Shown: positions 41,040 to 48,371, counted from the first letter of the stretch. The stretch: 64,000 nucleotides of DNA from Pleomorphomonas oryzae DSM 16300 (GCF_000422965.1 NZ_KE383965.1:48126-112125); one strand, 5' to 3'. The notes: generated by a model from the letters alone, not told the origin. A program made the numbers and translations.

Positions 41040-41130
41040 GTCAGCCTCCTACTGATTGCGAATTAAAACCAGTTGTAAGCTGACATGACTGATCCTAGAT
41101 TGCAAGCAGTTGTTTTGTAGGAGAGTCGAA

Positions 41131-41649
41131 GTGGATATCGAGCGGCGCTCGGGGTGCCCGATCAACCTGACGATGGAGGTGCTGGGCGACCGGTGGAGCC
41201 TTGTCATCGTCCGCGACATCATGTTCGGCAACCGCCGACATTTCCGCGAGTTGCTGGGCCGATCGGAGGAGGGGATCGCCTCCAACATCCTGGCGGCGCG
41301 GCTGAAGCGGCTCACGTCGCTCGGCCTCATCAGCAAGGTTGACGACCCAAGCCATAGCCAGAAGGCCATCTACAGCCTCACCGAGCCGGCCATCCAACTG
41401 GTGCCGGTGCTGGCGATGATCGGCGCCTGGGGGCGGCGGCACCTGCCGGTGAGCGAGGACCTCAGCATCCGCGCCGAGCTGCTGGAGGTTGGCGGCCCGG
41501 CGCTGTGGGACGAGTTCATGGGGGACCTGAGGCGCATCCACATCGAGGACCCGATCGGCGGCGCTCAGGGAACCGTGACGTCGCCGGTGCTGAAGCGGCT
41601 GACCGAGGCGTTCCTCGAGGTGAGGGCAAGGATGACGGCGGCGGGGTGA
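41131..41649 (+). CDS. HxlR-family regulator with N-terminal cysteine
   Basis: 172 residues from GTG 41131, supported by AGGAG 6 bases upstream; a TTG at 41110 is less likely. Cys9 in RRSGCPINLTMEVLGDRWS is in the redox-switch position. The HTH is RHFRELLGRSEEGIASNILAARLKRLTSLGLI. It is longer than most HxlR proteins, with a C-terminal extension (RIHIEDPIGGAQGTVTSPVLKRLTEAF). The gap to the divergent reductase holds two direct CAGTTGT copies (about 41072 and 41108). Confidence 0.86.
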   Translation: MDIERRSGCPINLTMEVLGDRWSLVIVRDIMFGNRRHFRELLGRSEEGIASNILAARLKRLTSLGLISKVDDPSHSQKAIYSLTEPAIQLVPVLAMIGAWGRRHLPVSEDLSIRAELLEVGGPALWDEFMGDLRRIHIEDPIGGAQGTVTSPVLKRLTEAFLEVRARMTAAG

Positions 41650-41658
41650 GAAAGGCGA

Positions 41659-41700
41659 CCTATAGAGGCTGCTGAGGTCCCCCGCGTTTCGGGGATGCTA
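41659..41700. repeat. Family A repeat fragment
   Basis: CCTATAGAGGCTGCTGAGGT, then a short CCCCCGCGTTTCGGGG hairpin and ATGCTAG, is a shrunken arm. It lies between two convergent stop codons and may act as a shared 3' hairpin. Confidence 0.5.
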
Positions 41701-42621
41701 GTTCCCGTAGGCCCAGGCGCCGCCGGTCTTCTGCGCCGCTTCGAAAGGCGCGCGGCCTGTGGTGGCGAGCCAGGCGGGGAAGGGGCGGAGGTCGGGGACG
41801 AGTTGCCTCAGGGCGACGAGATCGGCCTTGCCGGTGAGGCGGCCGGCGTCGAACAGGGCGGTGAGTTTGGCGAGGAAGGGGTTCGCGGTGAGCGTCTCGT
41901 CGGAGAAGCGCTGATAGGGGATCGGGCGGCCGGCCACCTCGCTGAAGGCGGCCTCAAGGTCGGCGCCGGTTACTTCGTCGCTGGCGATCTCCAGGGTTGC
42001 GCCGCCGAAGCGGGTGGGGTCGGCGAAGGCGAGGGCGACGAACTTGCCGATGTCCTCGACGGCGATCAGCTGCATCGCCTGGTCGGGCCGGACGAAGAAG
42101 GTGAAGCGGCCCTCGCTGAGGCCGAAGCCCGGCATCAAGAGCATGTCCATGAAGGCGGCGGGGCGCAGGATGGTGGCGGTGACCGGCAGGGTGCGGATAT
42201 GCGCCTCGATCCGCGCCTTCATGTCGAAATGGCCGACGCCGGTGGGCATGTCGCCGACGGCGCCGGTGGAGCTGTAGACGAGATGCTGGACGCCGGTCTC
42301 AACGGCGAGGTCGGCGATCAGCGTGCCGTAGCGCAGCTCCTCCTCGTCTGTCAGCCCCAGCTCCGGCCCCTGGCCCGAGCTCGGCTGGACGCTGAACACG
42401 CCATGAGCGCCGGCCATGGCGGCGCGGAGCGAGGCGGTGTCGGCAAAGTCGCCGCGCACCAGTTCGGCGCCGGCTTCGCTGAGCGCCACGGCTTTCGGCG
42501 AGGCCGGATTGCGCACCAGGGCGCGGACGCGCCAACCGGCTTTGAGCAACGCCGCAGCGGCCGAACCGCCTTGCTGGCCGGTTGCGCCGAAGACCAGAAT
42601 GGTTCGATTGGTTTGGTTCAT
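41698..42621 (-). CDS. NmrA-like NAD(P)-binding protein
   Basis: 307 residues from ATG 42621. ILVFGATGQQGGSAAAALLKAGWRVRALVRNPASPKA is the atypical-SDR/NmrA dinucleotide motif (GATGxxG). Later blocks are LVYSSTGAVGDMPTGVGHFDMKARIE and ILRPAAFMDMLL. The active-site Tyr-Lys pair is not obvious, so it may be a redox sensor or a quinone reductase of the QorB type. It is divergent from an HxlR regulator. Confidence 0.85.
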   Translation of the reverse strand: MNQTNRTILVFGATGQQGGSAAAALLKAGWRVRALVRNPASPKAVALSEAGAELVRGDFADTASLRAAMAGAHGVFSVQPSSGQGPELGLTDEEELRYGTLIADLAVETGVQHLVYSSTGAVGDMPTGVGHFDMKARIEAHIRTLPVTATILRPAAFMDMLLMPGFGLSEGRFTFFVRPDQAMQLIAVEDIGKFVALAFADPTRFGGATLEIASDEVTGADLEAAFSEVAGRPIPYQRFSDETLTANPFLAKLTALFDAGRLTGKADLVALRQLVPDLRPFPAWLATTGRAPFEAAQKTGGAWAYGN

Positions 42622-42641
42622 GTCGACCCTCATCTTCACTA

Positions 42642-42662
42642 GGGCTTTTCGTTGAAAAGCCC
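42642..42662. promoter_or_regulatory. Perfect 9-base inverted repeat between NmrA and HxlR genes
   Basis: GGGCTTTTC and GAAAAGCCC flank a GTT loop. It lies 21 bases upstream of the NmrA start and is a good candidate HxlR operator; as RNA it would form a tight hairpin in the NmrA leader. Confidence 0.5.
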
Positions 42663-42675
42663 CAGGACTGTTAAG

Positions 42676-42713
42676 ACGCAATTTCGGGCGCAAAACCGGT
42701 TCCCGCTTTTGCT
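42676..42713 (-). repeat. Dispersed repeat, family B, minus-strand copy
   Basis: Read on the minus strand it is AGCAAAAG, GGGAACCGG, TTTTGCGCCC, AATTGCGT, matching 45500-45537 at all but 2 of 38 positions. It is similar to an intergenic repeat widespread in Rhizobiales genomes. Confidence 0.75.
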
Positions 42714-42804
42714 GAAATTGCTTAGGAGGGGTCTTCATATATACTTGAGCGAAAAAGCCCGGAAGACGGCACATTTTTGCGCCTGGGGCACAAGGATGAT
42801 ACCC

Positions 42805-43209
42805 ATGGACCAGCTCATACATGGCCGCCCGTATCATGAGGGCGAAGACGGGCCGATCTTCCGGCCTTGCGCGCCGCACAGCGTTCTCGAGCGGCTGGGC
42901 GACAAGTGGACCATCCTGGTGATGAGCCATCTGGCGATCGCGCCCGGCTACCGGCTGCGCTTCTCGGCGCTGAAGGGCGGCATCGAGGGCATCACTCAGC
43001 GCATGCTGACGCGCACCTTGCGCAACCTCGAGCGCGACGGCCTTCTCAAGCGCCACTATTTTCCGGAGGTGCCGCCGCGCGTCGAATACGAGCTGACGGC
43101 CATGGGCGCCAGCATGCTGCCGGCACTGGAAGGCTTCACCGCCTGGATCCGCGACAACTGGCCGGCCATCGAGGAAAGCCGCAGCACCTATGACGGCGCG
43201 AAGCGGTGA
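42805..43209 (+). CDS. HxlR-family regulator with N-terminal cysteine
   Basis: 134 residues from ATG 42805 (ATG 42796 is also possible). Cys22 in IFRPCAPHSVLERLGDKWT is in the redox-switch position. LRFSALKGGIEGITQRMLTRTLRNLERDGLLKR is the recognition region. The C-terminus FTAWIRDNWPAIEESRSTYDG is duplicated, in decayed form, 500 bases downstream. It should control the divergent NmrA-like gene. Confidence 0.87.
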   Translation: MDQLIHGRPYHEGEDGPIFRPCAPHSVLERLGDKWTILVMSHLAIAPGYRLRFSALKGGIEGITQRMLTRTLRNLERDGLLKRHYFPEVPPRVEYELTAMGASMLPALEGFTAWIRDNWPAIEESRSTYDGAKR

Positions 43210-43228
43210 TCGGTCGTGAGAGAGGCTT

Positions 43229-43645
43229 TCACACCTCCTCGCGCAGTTCCCTGACGCCACGGCCGAGCCGGCGGCGCAGCAGGTGGCGCAGCGTCGCAGG
43301 GTCGGCGTAGCCCACCTCGGCGGCGATATGGTCGAGGTCGTGGCCGAGGGCGATCAGGTGTTCGGCCCGCCGCACGCGCAGATCCTGGACGAAGGCGAGC
43401 GGCGACTTGCCGAGCACCGCCTCGGTGCGGCGCTGCAGGGTGCGCGGCGTCACCGACAGCGCCTTGGTGGCCGCCTCAAGCGAGAAGCCCTCGGCGAGAT
43501 GCTCGCGCGCCCAGCGCTCGAAGCGCTCCACCAGTGGGTCGGCGTGGGCCAGGAAGTCGGGAATGATGTATTTGGCCTGCGACGGCCGCTTGTCGATCAG
43601 CATAAAGCGGGCGACCAGCGCGGCGAGCTCAGGGCTTTGCTGGCG
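43229..43645 (-). pseudogene. AraC/GlxA-type regulator, N-terminal half missing
   Basis: The C-terminal DNA-binding part is intact: two helix-turn-helices in FSLEAATKALSVTPRTLQRRTEAVLGKSPLAF and DLDHIAAEVGYADPATLRHLLRRRLGRGVREL. Upstream codons continue in frame (PELAALVARFMLIDKRPSQAKY) to about 43645, then the sequence becomes an HxlR fragment on the other strand. The DJ-1/GATase-like sensor domain of the GlxA family is lost. The first internal ATG is at 43603; a free HTH protein could still be made from it. Confidence 0.72.
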
Positions 43646-43648
43646 CGG

Positions 43649-43714
43649 GAAGGTTTCGGCGTCTGGATCCGCGGCAACCGGCCGACCATCGAAGAAAGCC
43701 GCAGCATGTATGAC
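43649..43714 (+). pseudogene. HxlR gene 3' fragment, paralogue of 42805-43209
   Basis: 22 codons (EGFGVWIRGNRPTIEESRS and MYD) match 43129-43194 (EGFTAWIRDNWPAIEESRS, TYD) at 56 of 66 bases. The rest of the gene is replaced by the AraC remnant. It shows that a second tandem HxlR gene once lay here. Confidence 0.75.
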
Positions 43715-43743
43715 CGCGGGGCAAATTTGCCTTTAGGGTTCTA

Positions 43744-43853
43744 TGAGCGCATCATGAGCGCAGAGTGATCGTTGAGTTATGGCTATTTGCTCGCAATCCC
43801 CCCTATTTCTGGTTACCTCTTGAATTGAGCGGTTTATGAGCGTATATTGAGCA
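43744..43853 (+). repeat. Helically phased TGAGCG direct repeats
   Basis: TGAGCG occurs at 43744, 43755, 43826 and 43837, with TGAGCA at 43848. Spacing within each group is exactly 11 bases, one helical turn. The second group of three ends 40 bases before the first gene of the AT-rich island and overlaps a TATATT box. It could be an operator array or an iteron-like site. Confidence 0.5.
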
Positions 43854-43892
43854 TGAAAATAACATTTCTCTCGTCTGAGAGGAGAGTCCTTC

Positions 43893-44063
43893 ATGGATGA
43901 CGACAACAGCTTCCCCGTGAGATCAGGCGAGCGCCTGCTGATCCCGAGAGAATATGTTGACGGCATTTATGATGAGGACCCTGACCCGCCACCGAAAACA
44001 TCGCCGCCCAAGGTAGGGAGGTTCCAGTTCGTTCTGGTTACCAATGGCGGCTTAAAACCCTAG
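43893..44063 (+). CDS. Small acidic protein, unknown
   Basis: 56 residues: MDDDNSFPVRSGERLLIPRE, then YVDGIYDEDPDPPPKTSP, then PKVGRFQFVLVTNGGLKP. GAGAGGAGAG precedes the ATG by about 7 bases. It is acidic and proline-rich with a short hydrophobic end; there is no recognisable domain or signal. It is followed after 11 bases by the ribbon-helix-helix-like gene, probably as one transcript. Coding status rests on the ribosome-binding site, the operon-like spacing and the AT-rich island context. Confidence 0.5.
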   Translation: MDDDNSFPVRSGERLLIPREYVDGIYDEDPDPPPKTSPPKVGRFQFVLVTNGGLKP

Positions 44064-44074
44064 GAGTATGGGGA

Positions 44075-44401
44075 ATGACCCCTCTAGTCACTAAGAACAG
44101 CAGCAGACTTCAGGTTGAGGTTACCGCTCCTCAGCTGGCCCACATCCAGGCTCTTATGTCTGTCTGCGGCTTTAAGACGCAAAAAGAGCTAGTGAATAAT
44201 GCGCTAACTCTATTTGAGTGGGCCATAGAAGAAGTCCAACGTGGAAAGGAAGTTGCGTCTTTCGATAAGGCGAACAATTCCTACGAGGTCCTACGCATGC
44301 CTGCCTTTACGGAGGCGGCACGCTCAGGAAATAGCAGCAGGCAGGCTGCCTCAGCGGCAGCGGCTGTATCCGTATCTCCGGCGCCAGCAACTGTTGGCTG
44401 A
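44075..44401 (+). CDS. Ribbon-helix-helix-like small protein
   Basis: 108 residues. RLQVEVTAPQLAHIQALMSVCGFKTQKELVNNALTLFEWAIEEVQRG has the strand-helix-helix rhythm of a ribbon-helix-helix DNA-binding protein or antitoxin. The tail (SRQAASAAAAVSVSPAPATVG) is low complexity. AGGAG lies 8 bases before the ATG. With the preceding 56-residue gene it may form a small regulatory unit for the membrane hydrolase downstream or for its own phased-repeat promoter; that is inference. Confidence 0.6.
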   Translation: MTPLVTKNSSRLQVEVTAPQLAHIQALMSVCGFKTQKELVNNALTLFEWAIEEVQRGKEVASFDKANNSYEVLRMPAFTEAARSGNSSRQAASAAAAVSVSPAPATVG

Positions 44402-44491
44402 ACTACCTAGCGTACCTATAGCGGTTATCCGCTATTGTAGGCATATATGGCTTAGATTATAAAATTCTACCAATTCTCGGAATTGGGAGGT

Positions 44492-44527
44492 GCCCGACGC
44501 ATCACCTGGTGCGTCGGGCATTGTTTT
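44492..44527 (+). terminator. Perfect hairpin with T-run directly before the hydrolase ATG
   Basis: GCCCGACGCA (44492-44501) pairs with TGCGTCGGGC (44510-44519), followed by ATTGTTTT and then ATG. By structure it is a strong intrinsic terminator for the upstream genes. GGGAGG at 44485-44490 lies just before it, so the folded hairpin would also bring that Shine-Dalgarno sequence to 9 unpaired bases from the hydrolase start codon. Confidence 0.75.
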
Positions 44528-45346
44528 ATGACAAAGCGCCACCTTGTTTCCAAGTCTTTTATTGCTGGGGATATAGATCTAGCAGAAGATTACGAATTCA
44601 TACCTGCTTCTGGCTCAGAGGAGCATGTAATAATTACTATTCATGGGATAAGGACCATCGGGTCTTGGGCAGATGATTTTATTGCCAATAATCCTCTAAG
44701 AGGTATTGTGCGGATAGATAAAATATCTATTGGGTGGGTGGATATAGTCACGTTTTTATTTTGGAATTGTAGATCAATTTTCCAGAGAGCTGCTCAAGAT
44801 CTAGATTATATAATAAAAGAAAACCCTGACAAAAAAATATCTGTGATATGCCATAGTTTTGGCACGAAGGTTCTAAGCAAAATAATTAATGGTATTGATT
44901 GTAAATTCCATCATGTTTATTTCATAGGGGGTGTAGCTAACAAAGACGATTATATTTCGGTCGCCAAGAAAGCGTCTTGTTTCGTAAACGATTGTGGGCG
45001 AAGAGATTATTGGCCCTGTGTCGCTCACTTCATTAGGCCCAAGAAATATGAGGCGATCGGATATTATGGAACGCAGCCAGTCGGCGTGAATAGAGATTTT
45101 GATTCGGATCATTCTGAGTACGCATCAGCATCGCATATAAATAGTAACATTATTCCAAGTATTATAGATGCCAGAAATGGTGTGTACAGGCCAAGGTATA
45201 ATTTTGTTAGAACGATTCCGACATATTGTTATAATGGTTTTCTAAGAATTGGTATAATTGCGATGTTATTTTTGTTCTTATCTATATTGTTATTTGGGAT
45301 ATATTGCGTCTTTAATATTTCGTGTTCTTATTTATTCGGCGTCTAG
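44528..45346 (+). CDS. Membrane-anchored alpha/beta-hydrolase-like protein
   Basis: 272 residues. IITIHGIRTIGSWADDF provides the HG oxyanion turn, and KKISVICHSFGTKVL carries the nucleophile elbow as C-H-S-F-G, with S110 and a cysteine in place of the first glycine. Acid and histidine candidates follow (DFDSDHSEY). A hydrophobic segment at about residues 240-262 (IIAMLFLFLSILLFGIYCVF) anchors it near the C-terminus. The gene is far AT-richer than the window average, so it was acquired. Similar anchored hydrolases occur in mobile islands; a defence role is possible but unproven. A TTG at 44483 could extend the N-terminus through the hairpin. Confidence 0.65.
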   Translation: MTKRHLVSKSFIAGDIDLAEDYEFIPASGSEEHVIITIHGIRTIGSWADDFIANNPLRGIVRIDKISIGWVDIVTFLFWNCRSIFQRAAQDLDYIIKENPDKKISVICHSFGTKVLSKIINGIDCKFHHVYFIGGVANKDDYISVAKKASCFVNDCGRRDYWPCVAHFIRPKKYEAIGYYGTQPVGVNRDFDSDHSEYASASHINSNIIPSIIDARNGVYRPRYNFVRTIPTYCYNGFLRIGIIAMLFLFLSILLFGIYCVFNISCSYLFGV

Positions 45347-45499
45347 GTTTGGTGTCGCCATCTTCGTCTAGCTGCGCGCCGAATGGGCGAAGTCGATCGG
45401 CGAGGAGTGTCTCGATGCCCTCGAAGACGATCTTCAGAAGTTGGTCGGTGCTTCGCTGCCGCGCTTCGACACGGCCGGCTGGATGACGTGAGCAGTTCC

Positions 45500-45537
45500 A
45501 GCAAAAGTGGGAACCGGTTTTGCGCCCGGAATTGCGT
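45500..45537 (+). repeat. Dispersed repeat, family B, plus-strand copy
   Basis: AGCAAAAGTGGGAACCGG, TTTTGCGCCCGG, AATTGCGT; inverted partner of 42676-42713. The gap 45347-45604 around it otherwise shows only a possible minus-strand gene tail (STDQLLKIVFEGIETLLADR at about 45370-45470, like a TetR C-terminus), too short to call. Confidence 0.75.
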
Positions 45538-45604
45538 GGAAACAATGAGTCAGAGCATGTTGGCGAACCGGAGTTCGCCGGACATGATCTAGGGATCAAT
45601 AGGA

Positions 45605-46717
45605 TCAGGCGTGCATCAGCCCCATCCAGCCTGACACGCCCATGTACAGGCCGATCAGCAGCATCAGCGCGCCGGAGGCGTAGGGGGCGCGGCGGGCGAA
45701 GGTGGAAAAGCCCTTCCAGTGTTTCTGCACGTGATGGACGCTGAGCGAGGCGGCGACGCCGGCGCCGACCATGGTCACCGCAAGGCCGATGGAGAAGCAG
45801 GCGACCAGCACGACGCCGAGCGTCAGTTGCTTGAGCTGCAGGCACAAGAGCAGCACGGTGATGGCGGCTGGGCAGGGGATCAGCCCGCCGGTCAGGCCGA
45901 ACAGGATGATCTGGCCGGTGGTGACGCTGCCGGCGCTGCCGAAGCGGCGGCTGATATCCTGGGCATGGGCCCGGGCGTGGGCATCCATCGCCTCGCCGTC
46001 GCCGAGATCGAGGCCCCCGTGGGAATGGCTGTGGGAGTGGTCGTCTTCGCTGAAGGTGAACTCGTAGTCGTGGCTGTGGCCGGCGTGGCCGAGCGACAGG
46101 CGGGCGGCGAAGGCGTGCGGCTCGGGGATTTCCTCGCGGCTTTCCAGGACGCCGTCGAGGGCGAGGAAGGTGAAGAACTGGCGGGTGCCGTCGGGGCGGG
46201 TGGTCGTCAGCACCACGTCGTCGGCCGGCCAGCCGGCGCCGCTTTCTGCGCGCAGGCGCCAGCGCGGCGGCACGCCATCCTCGTGGATCTCAAGGGTGAG
46301 GCGGCCGTGGCCGGTGTCGATCTGGTGCGGCGTGTCGTCGTGGTGGTGATGCTCATGCGCCTCGGCCTCACGCTCCTCCTGCCGTGTGCGCCAGAACATC
46401 CACAGGGCGATGGCGACGATGATCACCGCCGAGGCGAGCTGCAGATAGGGCTCGATGGCCTCCGCCTCGACGCCCCGGCCAAGATACTGGCCGCCGAGCG
46501 CCACCGCCCAGACGACGGCGGTGTGCGACAGCGCCGCCGACAGGCCGAGCAGCACCGCCTGCAGGATGGTGCCGCGAATGGCGATGATGAAGGCGGCCAT
46601 CATCGTCTTGGAATGGCCGGGTTCCAGGCCGTGCAACGCGCCGAGCAGGATGGCCGTCGGCACGAACAGCCATGCGTGGGCCGTTCCCTGCTGGAGGAGG
46701 GTGGTGAAGGAGTCCAT
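45605..46717 (-). CDS. rcnA: Nickel/cobalt efflux protein
   Basis: 370 residues from ATG 46717. Six or more membrane segments hold the NiCoT/RcnA motifs: GALHGLEPGHSKTMMAAFI (metal-binding HGLEPGHSK), AALSHTAVVW, and GGLIPCPAAITVLL. Cytoplasmic or periplasmic loops are histidine-rich (AHEHHHHDD, HSHSHSHGG), typical of metal sinks. It exports Ni2+ and Co2+. It is coupled to rcnR (TAATG overlap) and induced when the metal releases the repressor. Confidence 0.92.
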   Translation of the reverse strand: MDSFTTLLQQGTAHAWLFVPTAILLGALHGLEPGHSKTMMAAFIIAIRGTILQAVLLGLSAALSHTAVVWAVALGGQYLGRGVEAEAIEPYLQLASAVIIVAIALWMFWRTRQEEREAEAHEHHHHDDTPHQIDTGHGRLTLEIHEDGVPPRWRLRAESGAGWPADDVVLTTTRPDGTRQFFTFLALDGVLESREEIPEPHAFAARLSLGHAGHSHDYEFTFSEDDHSHSHSHGGLDLGDGEAMDAHARAHAQDISRRFGSAGSVTTGQIILFGLTGGLIPCPAAITVLLLCLQLKQLTLGVVLVACFSIGLAVTMVGAGVAASLSVHHVQKHWKGFSTFARRAPYASGALMLLIGLYMGVSGWMGLMHA

Positions 46718-46983
46718 TACAGGTACTTCGAGAGGGACTTGAATTCGTTGAGCGCCTGCCTGGCGCTCTCGGCGTCCTCGACAGCCGCGTCGGCGATGCA
46801 ATGTTCCATGTGGTCCTGGATCAGCGTGCGCTTGGCAGCGTGGATGATGCTCTCCACTGCCTGAAGCTGCTGGGCGAGCTCCAGGCAGGAGCGCTCGTCC
46901 TCGAACATCTTGATGACCGAGGCAATCTGGCCGTTGGCCTGCTTGAGGCGACGGATGATGTCGGGGTGCGAGGCGTGCTTCAT
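46717..46983 (-). CDS. rcnR: Metal-sensing repressor of the RcnR/CsoR family
   Basis: 88 residues: MKHASHPDIIRRLKQANGQIASVIKMFEDERSCLELAQQLQAVESIIHAAKRTLIQDHMEHCI. The N-terminal H3 and H6, Cys in RSCLEL and His in IIHAAK are the RcnR metal ligands, which argues for Ni/Co rather than copper or formaldehyde. It is an all-helical tetramer that binds its operator just upstream without a helix-turn-helix. First gene of the rcnRA operon. Confidence 0.9.
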   Translation of the reverse strand: MKHASHPDIIRRLKQANGQIASVIKMFEDERSCLELAQQLQAVESIIHAAKRTLIQDHMEHCIADAAVEDAESARQALNEFKSLSKYL

Positions 46984-46992
46984 ATGGGTACC

Positions 46993-47010
46993 CTACTCCC
47001 TAGGGGGTAG
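46993..47010. promoter_or_regulatory. RcnR operator
   Basis: CTACTCCC-TA-GGGGGTAG is a near-perfect inverted repeat with the G-tract form of RcnR/CsoR sites, 10 bases upstream of the rcnR start. Confidence 0.75.
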
Positions 47011-47124
47011 GGGGTCAACACGGGCAGGACGCGCCCCGTCCATCGGCGAGTTGAACGCCGCTCCTCGCGAAAATTTCAGCCCGGTCGGAACAAACGCGTC
47101 CGGGGTGGCGTTACCTCCTCAGTC

Positions 47125-47201
47125 CTAGTGGTTCGACTCCGACATTTGCATCCGCCTGATACGAGCCTTGGGGCAAATGTCGGAGTCATCAGAACCACTA
47201 G
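47125..47201. repeat. Palindromic element, family C, first copy
   Basis: CTAGTGGTTC and GACTCCGACATTTGC (47125-47149) pair with GCAAATGTCGGAGTC (47173-47187) and GAACCACTAG (47192-47201), giving a 25-base stem interrupted by ATCA. It is MITE-like in form, with no coding capacity. Confidence 0.8.
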
Positions 47202-47214
47202 CAAGTTATTGGTT

Positions 47215-47293
47215 CTAGTGGAGCTTTTGAATTTGACATTTGAGCGCGAGCCCTATGTCACGTGGGACTCAAATGTCAAATTCGCTCCACTAG
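47215..47293. repeat. Palindromic element, family C, second copy
   Basis: CTAGTGGAGC (47215-47224) pairs with GCTCCACTAG (47284-47293), and GAATTTGACATTTGAG (47229-47244) with its exact inverse (47268-47283). It shares the CTAGTGG end and GACATTTG core with the copy 13 bases upstream, but the stems differ. The two copies occupy much of the 455-base gap before the PRC-barrel gene. Confidence 0.8.
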
Positions 47294-47472
47294 TGATTGC
47301 GACCTGTCCCGAGGCGGTCGCGTCATCTCGCCCCGGACCGGGGAGGGATAACCGGATTTCGCGTCGCTGCCGTGGCCGGACCGCCAGGCGACGCATCGGA
47401 CGGCCGCACCGCGTCACCCGAGAGGGGACGACGCGGACCAAAGGGCCGTCGCACACTCAAGGGAGCGCCGAC

Positions 47473-48264
47473 ATGTTATGGAATGCGTCCAAGATCAAGG
47501 GTTACACCGTCGCCGCCAGTGATGGCGATATCGGCACCGTCAGCGATCTGCTGTTCGATGATCAAAGCTGGCACATCCGCTGGCTCGTCGTCGATGCCAG
47601 CACATGGTTCACCGAGCGCAAGGTGCTGCTGCCGACCTCCGCGCTGGGCCACGCCGACCTCGAGGCCGAGACATTCTCCGTCAAGCTGACCCGGCAGCAG
47701 GTCAAGGACAGCCCGGATGTCGATATCCACCGGCCGGTGTCGCGGCAGTCGGAGAGCGACATCTTCGGCTACTACGGCTGGAGCCCCTACTGGGGAGACG
47801 ACCTCTATGTGGGTGGCTACGGCAGCGGCATGGCGGCGGCGCCTGTCATCGCCTCGGCGCCGGACGCACTGCGCATCGAGAGGGAGACGGTGGAGGCGCA
47901 ACACCGCAACGACGATCCGCACCTCAGAAGCATCGACACGGTGGAGGGCTACTATATCCAGGCCACCGATGGCGATATCGGCCACGTCGAGGACGTGCTG
48001 GTCGAGGAGCAGGACTGGAGCATCCACTACCTGGTGATCGACACCAAGAACTGGTGGCCGGGCAAGAAGGTGCTGATCTCGCCGCATTCGGCGCGCGACA
48101 TCAACTGGGCCAACAAGACCGTTTCCCTCAACGTCAATCGGGAGCGGGTCAAGAACAGCCCGACCTACGATGAATCGACCATCGTCGACCGCGCCTACGA
48201 GGCGCGGTTCGGGGCCTACTACAATGACGACGACTCCGATCCTCGTTTGAGGCGGCATGGCTGA
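47473..48264 (+). CDS. Double PRC-barrel domain protein
   Basis: 263 residues with two PRC-barrel units: residues 1-85 ([38 protein letters not shown]) and 150-235 ([39 protein letters not shown]), joined by a Gly/Tyr-rich linker ([20 protein letters not shown]). No signal peptide. Such proteins are common stress-island members with unclear targets. AAGGGAG precedes the ATG by 8 bases. A strong hairpin separates it from ppk2. Confidence 0.87.
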   Translation: MLWNASKIKGYTVAASDGDIGTVSDLLFDDQSWHIRWLVVDASTWFTERKVLLPTSALGHADLEAETFSVKLTRQQVKDSPDVDIHRPVSRQSESDIFGYYGWSPYWGDDLYVGGYGSGMAAAPVIASAPDALRIERETVEAQHRNDDPHLRSIDTVEGYYIQATDGDIGHVEDVLVEEQDWSIHYLVIDTKNWWPGKKVLISPHSARDINWANKTVSLNVNRERVKNSPTYDESTIVDRAYEARFGAYYNDDDSDPRLRRHG

Positions 48265-48292
48265 TCGGCCTGCCTGACCGATCCCGAAGCAG

Positions 48293-48334
48293 GAAGCCGA
48301 TCCCGGTGGCATCCAACCCGCCGGGGTCGGCTTC
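48293..48334 (+). terminator. 14-bp hairpin between PRC-barrel gene and ppk2
   Basis: GAAGCCGATCCCGG pairs with CCGGGGTCGGCTTC around a 14-base loop; TTCGTG follows rather than a full T-run. It may terminate part of the upstream transcript. Confidence 0.6.
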
Positions 48335-48371
48335 TTCGTGCCCCATTGCCGAGGAGCTTGCGGACGACATC

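Noticed and set aside
45370-45470. Minus-strand tail STDQLLKIVFEGIETLLADR as a TetR-family gene
   Set aside because: Too short, no DNA-binding part and no start; could be a gene scrap but cannot be supported.
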